Source: [Eubacterium] yurii subsp. margaretiae ATCC 43715 (GTDB lineage: Bacteria > Bacillota > Clostridia > Peptostreptococcales > Filifactoraceae). Taken from it: DNA of 64,000 nucleotides. The notes under the pieces were generated by a model, which saw only the letters and a program-made list of their open reading frames with translations, searched no databases and had not been told where the DNA came from. Positions 54,946 through 64,000 of the stretch are shown one piece after another. Position 1 is the first letter of the stretch, and each line of letters starts with the position of its first letter. The translations under genes were made by a program, and so were the position numbers. The DNA lies in NCBI GenBank assembly GCA_000146855.1, contig GL405246.1:1120342-1184341 (forward strand), written 5' to 3'.

Positions 54946-57900
54946 TTGGAAAAAATATTGGATTATTTATCTGATAAAGAAGAATTTTCTCAAATTAATA
55001 ATGCTATATCCAATAAGAATACTCCGTTATTAATAAACGGTATCTCAACTGATGCCACTGCTTTCTTAATAAATTATATTCACAAAACTCAAGGGAAAAA
55101 TGTGGTGTTTATAACTCCAAGTGATATTTCATCCCAAGATATATATAAGGAATTGAAAAAATACTCAGAAAAAGTATTGATATTGCAAAGTGATGAACTT
55201 AAGTTTTACCAAATAGATGCAACTAACAGACAAAATGAATTTTCAAGAATAAGGGTACTTAGAAAAGTCTATGAAAATGACTATGATTTTCTTATACTAA
55301 CTCTCTCATCATGTATGAGAAGATATATGCCAAAAAAATACTATGATGAAAACTTTATTGATATAAGCCTATCTTCAAAATTCGACCTTAAAGAATTATC
55401 TGAAGTTTTGATAACTCTTGGATATGAAAGAGTCAAAAAGGTAGAAGGAATAGGACAGTTTTCTCTTCGAGGATTTATATTGGATGTCTTTACTCCTGAC
55501 AACTCTAGTCCGGTAAGGATTGAGTTTTTTGATGATGAAGTGGACTCTATCCGGATTTTTGATCTTTACACTCAGATATCTACGACTAAGATTAAAAATG
55601 TAAGAATTATTCATGCTAGGGAGTATCTATATCCTAAAAATGTAAAAGAAATTGCAGAAACTCTTTTTAAACAGATAACAAAAGATGCTAATGACGATAT
55701 AAGGTATGACATAGAAAAGATACAAAACAACTCTTACTTCAAGGGGTTGGAAAAGTATATCAACTTTCTTTATCCAGATGAAGATACTAGTATATTTGAC
55801 ATTATTTCAAAAGATATAAACTTGGTTTTTAGTGAACCAAACAGATTTTTTGAAAAAAGTGATAATATATTTTATGAGTTTTATGAAAACTATAAAACAG
55901 CTTTTAAAAGAGGATTTGCTTTAAAAGGTCAAGAGAAGATATTTTTTGACAGGGAAGAGATATTATCACATATTTCAAAACATAGTCTCATACTTACATC
56001 TCAGTTTTCTTCAAGTGTAAAAAAACTTAAGCCTTTATCAATGGTGAATATGGATGTTACACCTTCTCCAAAGTATAGAGGAGATGTTGAAAATCTCATT
56101 ATTGATTTACAAAATTATCTAACTAAAGATTATAAGGTAATGTTATGTATCAATGATGAAACAACTATAAAAAAACTCTTATCTGAATTTAAAGAAAATG
56201 AAATACTAGTTAAGTATATAGAAAAAAATGAAGATATTGACATTAGTTCGTACAACATTTTTTTTAATAAAAGATGGAAGAAGTCAAGGTCTTATATTCA
56301 GAAACGATAAATTTGCTTTAATAACTGAAAACGACATATTTTTTAGGATATCTAAGATTAATTCGTCAAGAAAAGTAAGATCAAAGGTAAAAACAGAAAA
56401 GATAAATAGCTTTATAGAATTGAAAATTGGAGATATAGTAGTACATGAGGTTTACGGAATAGGCAAGTTCTTAGGTATAGAACAAAAAGAAAATAACTCG
56501 GTAAAGAAAGACTATATCAAGATATCCTATAAAGATGGAGACACAATATATGTACCTATATCACAGATGGATAAGGTTCAAAGGTATATAGGTAATGCAT
56601 CGGATAAAGTATCTCTTACAAAATTAGGCTCAAGCCAGTGGAAGAAACAAAAGGCTAAGGCAAAAAAAGCAGTAGAAGAAATAGCAAGATACCTTGTTGA
56701 TTTATATGCACAAAGAGAAAATCAAAAAGGGTACGCTTTTTCAAAAGATACAGTATGGCAAAGAGAGTTCGAATCATTGTTTGCATTTGAAGAGACTCAA
56801 GATCAGATAAGATCCATTAAAGAAGTAAAAAAAGATATGGAAAATATCAAACCAATGGATAGATTACTCTGCGGTGATGTAGGATATGGGAAAACTGAAG
56901 TAGCAATTAGAGGAATATTTAAGGCGTGTATGGATTCCAAACAGGTTGCATTTTTAGTACCTACAACAATACTTGCTCAACAACACTATAAGACTGTATC
57001 AGAAAGATTTGAAAATTTTCCACTTAAGGTGGAGGTATTGAGCAGATTCAAAACGAGAAAAGAGCAAAATGAGATATTGGAAAAACTAAAACTTGGCGAA
57101 GTTGATGTTATAATAGGTACCCATAGAATATTGTCAAAAGATGTAATATTCAAGGATTTGGGACTTCTCGTAATAGATGAGGAACAAAGATTCGGAGTAA
57201 AGGATAAGGAAAAAATCAAAAGTCTTAAAACCAACATTGACGTGCTTACTCTTACAGCCACTCCTATTCCAAGGACACTGAATATGTCACTTTCAGGTAT
57301 TAGAGATATGTCAGTCTTAGAAGAACCGCCTAATGACAGGCTATCTGTCATAACCTATGTTACTGAAGCAAGAGAAGGCATAATAATGGATGCCATCGAA
57401 AGAGAAATTTCAAGAGGAGGACAGGTATTTTTTGTATATAACTCTGTTGAAGACATCGATAAAATGAGTGCCAATATCAAAAAACTCGTTCCAAATGTAA
57501 GATTGGCAGTAGCTCATGGGCAGATGCAACCTACAGTGCTTGAAGATATAATGATGGATTATCTTGAAAAAAAATATGATTTATTATTGTGTACTACAAT
57601 AATAGAAACCGGAATGGATATTTCAAATGCTAATACTATCATAGTATATAATGCAGATAAGATGGGACTGTCCCAGCTTTATCAGCTCAGAGGCAGAGTA
57701 GGGCGTTCATCAAGACAGGCATATGCTTATCTTATGTATGAAAAAGACAAGGTCTTAACAGAAATTGCTCAAAAAAGATTAAAAGCTATAAGAGATTTTA
57801 CTGAATTTGGTAGTGGTTTCAAAGTTGCGATGATGGATTTAGAGCTTAGAGGTTCAGGTAATTTACTTGGAGAAACTCAAAGTGGTCACATAGAAGAAGT

Positions 57901-58333
57901 AGGCTATGACTTATATATAAAGATGCTAAATGACAGTTTTAATAGATTAAAAGGAAATATCCAAGAAGAAAAAGTCATGACGGAAGTATATATAAAGGTA
58001 AACGCCTATATACCGGATACTTATATAGAAGATGAGATGCAAAAGATGGAGATATATAAAAAGATTGCATCTATATCATCCGAAGAAGACTATTTTGATG
58101 TTCAAGCTGAAATAGAAGATAGATTTTCTGATATACCTTTCCAGGTAGAAAATCTCTTGAAGATAGCCACTATAAGAAGTTATGGAGAAAAAATAGGTAT
58201 AGAAAAAATTACACAAAAAAATAAGATTGTAATTTATGAAAGTTCTAAAGATAAGATTACTCAAACCTTAAGAGCAAAAGATGAAAATGACATTTTAAGC
58301 GAAATATTGACCTTTATGAAAAAAATTGTCTGA
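54946..58333 (+). CDS. mfd: Transcription-repair coupling factor Mfd, frame broken at a T8 tract
   Basis: Translocase that removes stalled RNA polymerase and recruits UvrA. The first frame (TTG 54946, AAGGGGGA upstream) encodes the UvrB-like N-terminal region (FSRIRVLRKVY, GYERVKKVEGIGQFSLRGFILDVF) and stops at 56310. The second frame encodes the CarD-like RNA polymerase-binding domain (GDIVVHEVYGIGKFLG), helicase motifs GDVGYGKTEVA, VIDEEQRFG, TATPIPRTL and GRVGRSSRQAYAYL, and the C-terminal D7 domain. Removing one T from the T8 tract at 56258-56265 joins them into 1128 residues, close to the usual length, in the loop before the polymerase-binding domain. Sequencing error, slippage or true split gene are all possible. 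Confidence 0.88.
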
Positions 58334-58411
58334 ATTTTAGCACTTAATGTTTAATTAAGTTAAATGTTGTAGTATAATTAATATGTGGTTAAGACTTTTA
58401 TGTGAAAAGAA

Positions 58412-58441
58412 TTGACTTTTTTAAAATAACATTGTTATAAT
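58412..58441 (+). promoter_or_regulatory. prsA promoter
   Basis: TTGACT, 18-base spacer and extended -10 TGT-TATAAT. The same TGTTATAAT occurs before pcrA and prs. Confidence 0.7.
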
Positions 58442-58492
58442 ACTAAAAATTAATAAACAAAGAATAGTAAAAATGAAATAGGAGATAGTTTA

Positions 58493-59641
58493 ATGAAAAG
58501 ATATTTGAAAATACTAGGAGTTGGTTTGCTGTCTTTTACTCTTTTAGTAGGTTGTTCTGATAAGGGTGATAAGACTTTGGCAAGTATAGATAATCAAAAG
58601 ATAACTTATGGAGATTATCTGAAAGAAATGGCTATGTATAAACTACAGGTAGATACTACTTTTGCTTCAAATCCTAAGTTTTGGGAAGAAAAAGTACCTG
58701 CAGACCAAAGTGTAAGTGGAAAAGAGACAACAGTTCTTGAAAATTTTAAGACTGAATTGTTAGAAAATATGATAGAAGATAAAATTATAGAAAAAGAAGT
58801 TAAAAATCTTTCTTTGACAGTAGATGATTCTTCAGTAGATGCAAATGTAAAACAATATACTCAAATTTTGGAATCTGCTCCTGATATAAAAAAATATTTT
58901 GCAGACAATAAGTTGGATACTAACTTCATAAAGGCAATGTCTACAAAGGATTTGGTAAAGGCGGCACTTGAAAAAGATTTTACTGATAAGAATCAAGTAA
59001 CACAAGCGGAAATAGATGCTTATTACGAAAAGAATAAGGCTGAGTTTAGTAATGAACAGATAAGAGCATCTCATATTTTGATAAAAACTGTAAATTATGA
59101 CCTTAGTGATATGCCTAAAGATAAGGTAGAAGCAGCAAAAAAACAAATTGATGAGATTTATGAAAAAGCTATTGCAGGTGAAGACTTTGCTGAACTTGCA
59201 AAACAATATGGACAAGATGGCACTAAAGATACAGGTGGAGATTTAGGATATTTTACAAGAGATAGAATGGTAAAAGAGTTTTCAGATGCAGCTTTTGCTC
59301 TTAACATTGGAGAAATTTCAAAACCTGTAAAGACTCAATGGGGATATCACATAATAAAATTAGTAGATAAAAAGTCTGAAAATGTTGATGTTGCTCAAGC
59401 TAAAGAATATGTGAAAAGTCTTCTTCAAAAAAACAAATTCAATGATTACATCAAAGAATTAAAAGAAAAAGCTAAGATTACCAAAGATGAAGAGCTTTTG
59501 AAAGGTGCTGAAAAAGACATAGTTCCGCATGATACAAAGGCTAAGGAACAAAATAAAAAACCTGAAAATGCAACAGATAAAACAACTAATGATGGAGATA
59601 ATAAAGAGAAAAAAACAGAAGGTGACTCAACTTCAAAGTAA
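58493..59641 (+). CDS. prsA: Lipoprotein foldase PrsA (parvulin-type peptidyl-prolyl isomerase)
   Basis: Extracellular, membrane-anchored chaperone for secreted proteins. 382 residues. Lipoprotein signal with L-V-G-C and Cys21; a SurA-like N-terminal chaperone region (about 30-185); a parvulin domain (about 188-290) with IRASHILIK, GGDLGYFTRDRMVKEFSDAAFAL and TQWGYHIIKLVD; and a hydrophilic Lys/Thr/Asp tail of about 45 residues that probably spans wall polymer. AGGAGATAG precedes ATG 58493. Ends at a terminator shared with the opposite gene. Confidence 0.92.
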   Translation: MKRYLKILGVGLLSFTLLVGCSDKGDKTLASIDNQKITYGDYLKEMAMYKLQVDTTFASNPKFWEEKVPADQSVSGKETTVLENFKTELLENMIEDKIIEKEVKNLSLTVDDSSVDANVKQYTQILESAPDIKKYFADNKLDTNFIKAMSTKDLVKAALEKDFTDKNQVTQAEIDAYYEKNKAEFSNEQIRASHILIKTVNYDLSDMPKDKVEAAKKQIDEIYEKAIAGEDFAELAKQYGQDGTKDTGGDLGYFTRDRMVKEFSDAAFALNIGEISKPVKTQWGYHIIKLVDKKSENVDVAQAKEYVKSLLQKNKFNDYIKELKEKAKITKDEELLKGAEKDIVPHDTKAKEQNKKPENATDKTTNDGDNKEKKTEGDSTSK

Positions 59642-59652
59642 TATACAAAAAT

Positions 59653-59682
59653 AAAAACAAGGCGTTATTTCACCTTGTTTTT
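59653..59682. terminator. Bidirectional terminator between prsA and the GGDEF gene
   Basis: AAAAACAAGG / CCTTGTTTTT, 10-bp perfect stem with a 10-base loop, T tail on the plus strand and A-rich 5' flank for the other. Confidence 0.9.
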
Positions 59683-59690
59683 ATTTTTTG

Positions 59691-61361
59691 TCAAAGAGAT
59701 ATTTTTTTTTTGAAACTTCTCTTATTTTCATACATGCGTATATCTGAAAACCTAAGTGCATCATCTATAGAGTAATTTTCAGCATTATTTACATAATAAT
59801 TGAAATAACCTATTGAAACTGTCACATCTATTTTCTCAGAAATATCTTTGATATAGATTTTCTTTTCTCTTACACAGTCAATATATGACTGTTCCACTAT
59901 TCCATCATAAATTACAACATATTCATCTCCGCCTATACGATAAATCTTAGAATCTTTAAAATTTTCCTGTAAAAATTTACCTGCTTCAATAATAGCTACA
60001 TCGCCATAGTTATGTCCCAAATTATCATTAATTAGCTTCAAGTTATCAAGATCTGCTGAAATAAACGCAGTATTCCTTGGAGAATGTCTTAGATTTGCAA
60101 TATGTTCTTCAAAAGAATGCCTGCTACCCATCAAAGTCAAAGCATCATAGTTTACTAATGACTTGTATCTTTCGGTTTTTTCATTTTCCTGCATTACATT
60201 TGCATACGTTGAAATTAAATTTGTCATTTGAATAAGTATGAACATCATAGCCATTAGTAATACAAGAGAACTAATCTCAAAAAGTCCGAAAAAGTTATAC
60301 GCACCAATTCCTATTATCAAAATTATCAAAACAGGAACTAGTGAAAATAATATACCTTTTTTTTCCTGTAGCTTGCTTTTAGATATAAATAAGACTATTA
60401 AAGGAATAAGACAAGAAATAATTATTAAAATAGTAGAAAAGGGAAGCATATCCTTAAATTCAATTATCTTATTTGATGTCATAAAAATCTGGATTAAGCA
60501 ATTTATTAAAATTGTATTTTTCAAGATAAAAAGCAAGAATTTATATCTTGTATCGGAGTAATTCTGTATAAGATTGATTATAGGTAGAGGTATTAACAGT
60601 AAAGAAATATACTCCATATAATATATTATAAATCTGTATTTACTAAAAAAATATAATACACTGTGATAACAAGAGAAAGAATATAGTGCAAAAAGCAATG
60701 AAAGTAATCCTATATTCAATGTAATGCTTTTACTGACATTTTTTTTTGCAAAAAAGAGCGCTAATATCACAGATATAAAGAATACAAAGACAAGAAAAAG
60801 TGATATACCAATACTTATAAGCTCATCTTTAACTAATATGGGTGTAAAAAAATTTGTCCTATATCCAACTGATATAGGATGGATTAAAATATTCTTATTG
60901 TATTTAAGTGTGGGGATATATCGTATTGTTAGTACTTTGTTTTTAATATTTTTTGGAAAATCTATCACATAGTTTACAAGTGTTCCACTACTGTAAAGCA
61001 GGGGAGAGTTAGAGGTGTAATTGGAATAGAATATCTTACCATCCATATAACATTCAAAATCTGTATATGAAGAAAGTATGTTGAATGATTTATCTTCAAG
61101 ATTATGAAAATCCTTAAGATTGACAATTACACAAAAAGAATCATCTGTATTTATTTCATAAGGCAAAGAATGTGTCAAAATTTTCATACATTTATCTGAC
61201 TTATCTGCGTATCTAATATAGGCACTGCTTACCTCAACAGGTTTTTGAAAATCAATTGTGTTTGAAGATCTTACGCTTGGAGAAGAAATCATAACTATAA
61301 CAGTGATAATTATGGCAATTCCATATATATAGTTTAAAATATTCTTGAAACTTATATTCAT
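59691..61361 (-). CDS. Membrane diguanylate cyclase-like GGDEF protein B
   Basis: 556 residues. One N-terminal helix, an extracytoplasmic domain (about 35-170), then about seven membrane helices (175-390) and a cytoplasmic GGDEF domain (about 400-550). The active site reads RIGGDEYVV, an accepted variant, with DLDNLKLINDNLGHNYGD upstream; no R-x-x-D product-inhibition site stands before it. Start taken at ATG 61361 with GGAGA upstream; a GTG at 61382 lacks a site. An A10 tract (minus strand) codes Lys-Lys-Lys five residues from the end. Tandem paralogue of the gene upstream. Likely makes c-di-GMP in response to an outside signal. Confidence 0.85.
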   Translation of the reverse strand: MNISFKNILNYIYGIAIIITVIVMISSPSVRSSNTIDFQKPVEVSSAYIRYADKSDKCMKILTHSLPYEINTDDSFCVIVNLKDFHNLEDKSFNILSSYTDFECYMDGKIFYSNYTSNSPLLYSSGTLVNYVIDFPKNIKNKVLTIRYIPTLKYNKNILIHPISVGYRTNFFTPILVKDELISIGISLFLVFVFFISVILALFFAKKNVSKSITLNIGLLSLLFALYSFSCYHSVLYFFSKYRFIIYYMEYISLLLIPLPIINLIQNYSDTRYKFLLFILKNTILINCLIQIFMTSNKIIEFKDMLPFSTILIIISCLIPLIVLFISKSKLQEKKGILFSLVPVLIILIIGIGAYNFFGLFEISSLVLLMAMMFILIQMTNLISTYANVMQENEKTERYKSLVNYDALTLMGSRHSFEEHIANLRHSPRNTAFISADLDNLKLINDNLGHNYGDVAIIEAGKFLQENFKDSKIYRIGGDEYVVIYDGIVEQSYIDCVREKKIYIKDISEKIDVTVSIGYFNYYVNNAENYSIDDALRFSDIRMYENKRSFKKKISL

Positions 61362-61368
61362 AAAATTT

Positions 61369-63048
61369 CTATCTCCGATCACTTGAGTTACTTTTTAAAG
61401 AATTCTTCTCTTTATACATATTATTATCAGATATCTGTAATGCTTCTTCTATAGTCGTTTCTAAATCAGGTATATAATATGAAAAGCCTAAGGAAAATGA
61501 TACATCAATTTTTTCTGATATTCCTTGGATAAATAATTTTCTTTCAAGAGTAGTAAAAAATTCTTCTTTTATTATTCCAATGTGAATTACTATAAACTCA
61601 TCTCCACCAATTCTATATACATCAGAATCTGGTATATTTAATTTAAGATAATTACCTACAGATTTTATAGCTACATCTCCCATGGCATGACCAAGTTCAT
61701 CATTAATGAGTTTCAAATTATTGACATCAACTGTAACTATAGTAGTAGAATATCTGTTTTCAGATATTTGTTTTAAGCTCTTCTCGAAAGCATATCTGCT
61801 ACCTAATGAAGTAAGAGAGTCATAAAGAAGTAAATTCTCATAAATATATAAGCCTGTATTTTCATTTATTATTTTTTTATATACATTTATAGACTCGTAG
61901 ATTTTATATGTCAAGAATATCAACATAGCCAACCCTGAGTTTAAGTTCAAAGATACTTGAGAAGAAGAAATATAGTTAAAGACGCATGTAATAATAACTA
62001 TTGCCATAAGTGTGAAAGAAATAAGAATATTCTTTTTGTTTTCGTATTTTACATCTCTTACATAAAAGCAAGAACAAATAACCAATATAGTTACAACAAA
62101 CATTAATATATTATCTATTTGATACAGTTCTTTAAACTCCACCACATTTAAAAAAGTAAATGCTAATCTTATTACATAGATGATAAGAATGATATTCTTA
62201 ATGATATTAAGTAATTTAGCTAATTTTGGAGTAACTACTTCCCCGATTATCTTCAAAATGGAATATAGAATAAGTACAAAAGTGAAGTATTGTGTAAAAT
62301 ATAAAACATTCCTATAGTCTGTAAAAATATATGTTATAGTCTTGTATCTTGAAAGAAAATACAAGGCGAAAGTAATTGAAGCAAGACCTGTGTTAATCAG
62401 TTTCTTGAAAAAATAGTCATTTTTTCTCCCAATATAAGCCATTACAAAGCTTAAAATAAAAATTATAATATATGTGAAAGAAAAGATAATGCCACTTGAA
62501 TCCTGCATCAACATATCTATGAAAAAACTGTTCCTATAGCCAATGTCGATTTTATTTAATTTATAGTCAAATTTCATATTTAAGTTAGGAGTTATGTGTA
62601 GTACTACTAATTTTGACTTCATATCTTTAGGTAAATCAACTATATAGTATCCGTATCCCCCGCCACTCTTAGGAATGTAGATTTCAGGTGTATCAAGTTC
62701 AAAAAAAATCTTTCCATCAGTGCTTATTGTTAAATCAGCATATTTTACCTGTATTCCTATAGATTTATTTGATAAATCACTATATTTATTTAAATCAACC
62801 AATATGTCAAATTCCTGTTTTTTTTGCACATCTTTCGTGGTATGTGGAAGAGTAATATTTACTTGTTCATTAGAATTATTTATTAAATATACATCTTTTT
62901 CAATGGTTTCAAGATTTCTATATGCGCTTGAATTACTATCATCTTTTAAGGATACGGTTATTTTTGGCATTACAACTAGAAATGATATTAAAAATAAAAA
63001 ACCATAGAGCATATAAATGTATGTTGAAATAGAAAATTTATTTTTCAT
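61369..63048 (-). CDS. Membrane diguanylate cyclase-like GGDEF protein A
   Basis: 559 residues with the same design as the next gene: N-terminal helix, extracytoplasmic sensing domain (about 35-175, with a conserved YADLTISTDGKIFFE region like the partner's YTDFECYMDGKIFYS), seven or so membrane helices (180-400) and a GGDEF domain with DVNNLKLINDELGHAMGD and a canonical RIGGDEFIV. No EAL domain and no R-x-x-D site. Weak ribosome binding site (AGAG). It lies seven bases before the second gene's start, so both are made together. Ligand of the outer domain unknown. Confidence 0.85.
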   Translation of the reverse strand: MKNKFSISTYIYMLYGFLFLISFLVVMPKITVSLKDDSNSSAYRNLETIEKDVYLINNSNEQVNITLPHTTKDVQKKQEFDILVDLNKYSDLSNKSIGIQVKYADLTISTDGKIFFELDTPEIYIPKSGGGYGYYIVDLPKDMKSKLVVLHITPNLNMKFDYKLNKIDIGYRNSFFIDMLMQDSSGIIFSFTYIIIFILSFVMAYIGRKNDYFFKKLINTGLASITFALYFLSRYKTITYIFTDYRNVLYFTQYFTFVLILYSILKIIGEVVTPKLAKLLNIIKNIILIIYVIRLAFTFLNVVEFKELYQIDNILMFVVTILVICSCFYVRDVKYENKKNILISFTLMAIVIITCVFNYISSSQVSLNLNSGLAMLIFLTYKIYESINVYKKIINENTGLYIYENLLLYDSLTSLGSRYAFEKSLKQISENRYSTTIVTVDVNNLKLINDELGHAMGDVAIKSVGNYLKLNIPDSDVYRIGGDEFIVIHIGIIKEEFFTTLERKLFIQGISEKIDVSFSLGFSYYIPDLETTIEEALQISDNNMYKEKNSLKSNSSDRR

Positions 63049-63288
63049 GGCTCTAATTTGTTCCGATTTCTGTATTATTAATTTAATATTTAATTTTTAG
63101 ATATTACCTTAATTTTATCATATTTTACAAATATTTCAAGATTTTAAAGATTTTTTCACTCTATTTAAAAATTTGTACAGTATATTTTATATAAAATCAT
63201 TTAAAAATAGCTTACAATATGATAAAATAAATAAAATAAAAAAATTATACTAAAACCAATTATATTATTAGCAAAGAAGAGGGAATTG

Positions 63289-63984
63289 ATGAAGAAAATA
63301 GGAATAATAGGAGCTATGCAGGAGGAGATTGATACTCTTATACCAATGATTGAGGATATGAAGGTAGAAAATATTAGTCATCTGACATTTTATATAGGAG
63401 CATATAACGACATAGAAGTAATAGTAGTAAGATGTGGCGTAGGTAAGGTTAACGCTGCGATGTGTACACAGATATTAATAGATAGATTTAATCCTGAGTA
63501 TGTAATTAATATTGGAGTAGCTGGTGCAGTATCTGATGTGGTTAGTATAGGAGATATTGTATTGTCAACATATCTAGTGGAGCATGATTTTGACTGTACT
63601 GCTTTTGGATATGAAAAAGGAATAATCCCAAGACTTGAATCAAGCAAATTTATCGCTGATGATGAACTGTTAAAGATTGCTGAAAAATCAAAAAATATAT
63701 TAAGTGACATCAACTTTTTCAATGGAGTAATAGTATCTGGAGATGTATTTGTAAGCTCAAAAGCTATGAAGGATGATTTATATACAAGGTATGGTGCAAT
63801 GTGTACTGAGATGGAAGGTGCTTCTATAGCTCATGTTTGTCATCTAAACTCTAAACCTTTTTTGGTTATAAGGTCAATGAGTGACAGAGCTGATGGTGAT
63901 GCTCCAGAAAATTTCAATGATTTTGTATTAAAATCTGCAGAAAATTCTAAACTATTTATCCAGGAAATGATAAGAAATATATAA
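63289..63984 (+). CDS. mtnN: 5'-methylthioadenosine/S-adenosylhomocysteine nucleosidase
   Basis: Cleaves MTA and SAH, recycling methyl-donor by-products. 231 residues, normal for Pfs/MtnN. GIIGAMQEEI start, CGVGKVNAAM, INIGVAGAVSD, SGDVFVSS, and the purine-site Glu in TEMEGASIAHV; the catalytic Asp in SDRADGDAPENF closes it. ATG 63289 with GAAGAGGG upstream; the TTG at 63286 is one codon earlier and less likely. Divergent from the GGDEF pair. Confidence 0.95.
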   Translation: MKKIGIIGAMQEEIDTLIPMIEDMKVENISHLTFYIGAYNDIEVIVVRCGVGKVNAAMCTQILIDRFNPEYVINIGVAGAVSDVVSIGDIVLSTYLVEHDFDCTAFGYEKGIIPRLESSKFIADDELLKIAEKSKNILSDINFFNGVIVSGDVFVSSKAMKDDLYTRYGAMCTEMEGASIAHVCHLNSKPFLVIRSMSDRADGDAPENFNDFVLKSAENSKLFIQEMIRNI

Positions 63985-64000
63985 ATAACAATTTTTATAG

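Overview
The window is AT-rich DNA with strong GGAGG-type ribosome binding sites, short intergenic gaps and U-tailed hairpin terminators, as in a low-GC Gram-positive anaerobe. SLH-domain S-layer protein, FabK rather than FabI, a class I hybrid cluster protein, PyrK/PyrD type 1B, nickel lactate racemase and a pyruvate kinase with a PEP-utiliser tail point to a member of the Clostridia, perhaps near Peptostreptococcaceae/Tissierellia; I cannot name the species. I see no rRNA, tRNA, CRISPR array, insertion sequence or prophage. It reads as core chromosome with two or three small accessory cassettes.

Layout. 1-2731 (-): metNIQ methionine ABC importer, the MetQ lipoprotein running off the left edge. 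2950-8493 (+): an accessory cassette with an ATC-hydrolase-like protein, a TetR regulator with a broken frame, a two-subunit ABC exporter and a small lipocalin-like protein, preceded by two tandem perfect palindromes. 8780-10716 (-): flavin disulfide reductase plus a DUF3783 protein. 10963-15017 (+): hcp, pcp, larA. 15194-17405 (-): PadR regulator and a three-part flavodoxin/SCP2/membrane fusion. 17579 (+): pcrA. 19963-23611 (-): transaldolase, S-layer protein, galU. 23826-26340 (+): methyltransferase, plsY, gpsA (broken frame). 26509-29378 (+): pfkA, pyk. 29615-38716 (+): fatty-acid operon acpP-accD-accA-fabH-fabK-(NMO)-fabD-fabG-fabF-fabZ and a MarR regulator. 39423-42756 (+): trmK, Nif3-like, zinc-ribbon coiled coil, RlmL-like methyltransferase. 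42802-43801 (-): a GNAT-DUF951 fusion and a small protein. 44020-50407 (+): pyrC-K-D-(HD)-F-E-B-I. 50861-52974 (-): ilvE and a nucleoid-associated protein. 53305-59641 (+): prs, pth, mfd (broken frame), prsA. 59691-63048 (-): two tandem membrane GGDEF proteins. 63289 (+): mtnN.

How genes work together. The fab operon makes malonyl-ACP (AccDA; AccB/AccC are not in the window), primes, elongates and reduces acyl chains, and PlsY/GpsA just upstream feed those chains into phosphatidic acid. The pyr operon covers UMP synthesis after carbamoyl phosphate; prs supplies PRPP for PyrE.

The most unusual signal is that three otherwise normal genes (tetR, gpsA, mfd) each lose frame by one base exactly at an 8-nt A or T homopolymer. 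This may be assembly error, phase variation or transcriptional slippage. Other points worth following are the tandem operator before the ATC-hydrolase cassette, the PadR palindromes sitting on their own promoter, a candidate UfaA-like flavoprotein overlapping fabK, and two domain fusions.
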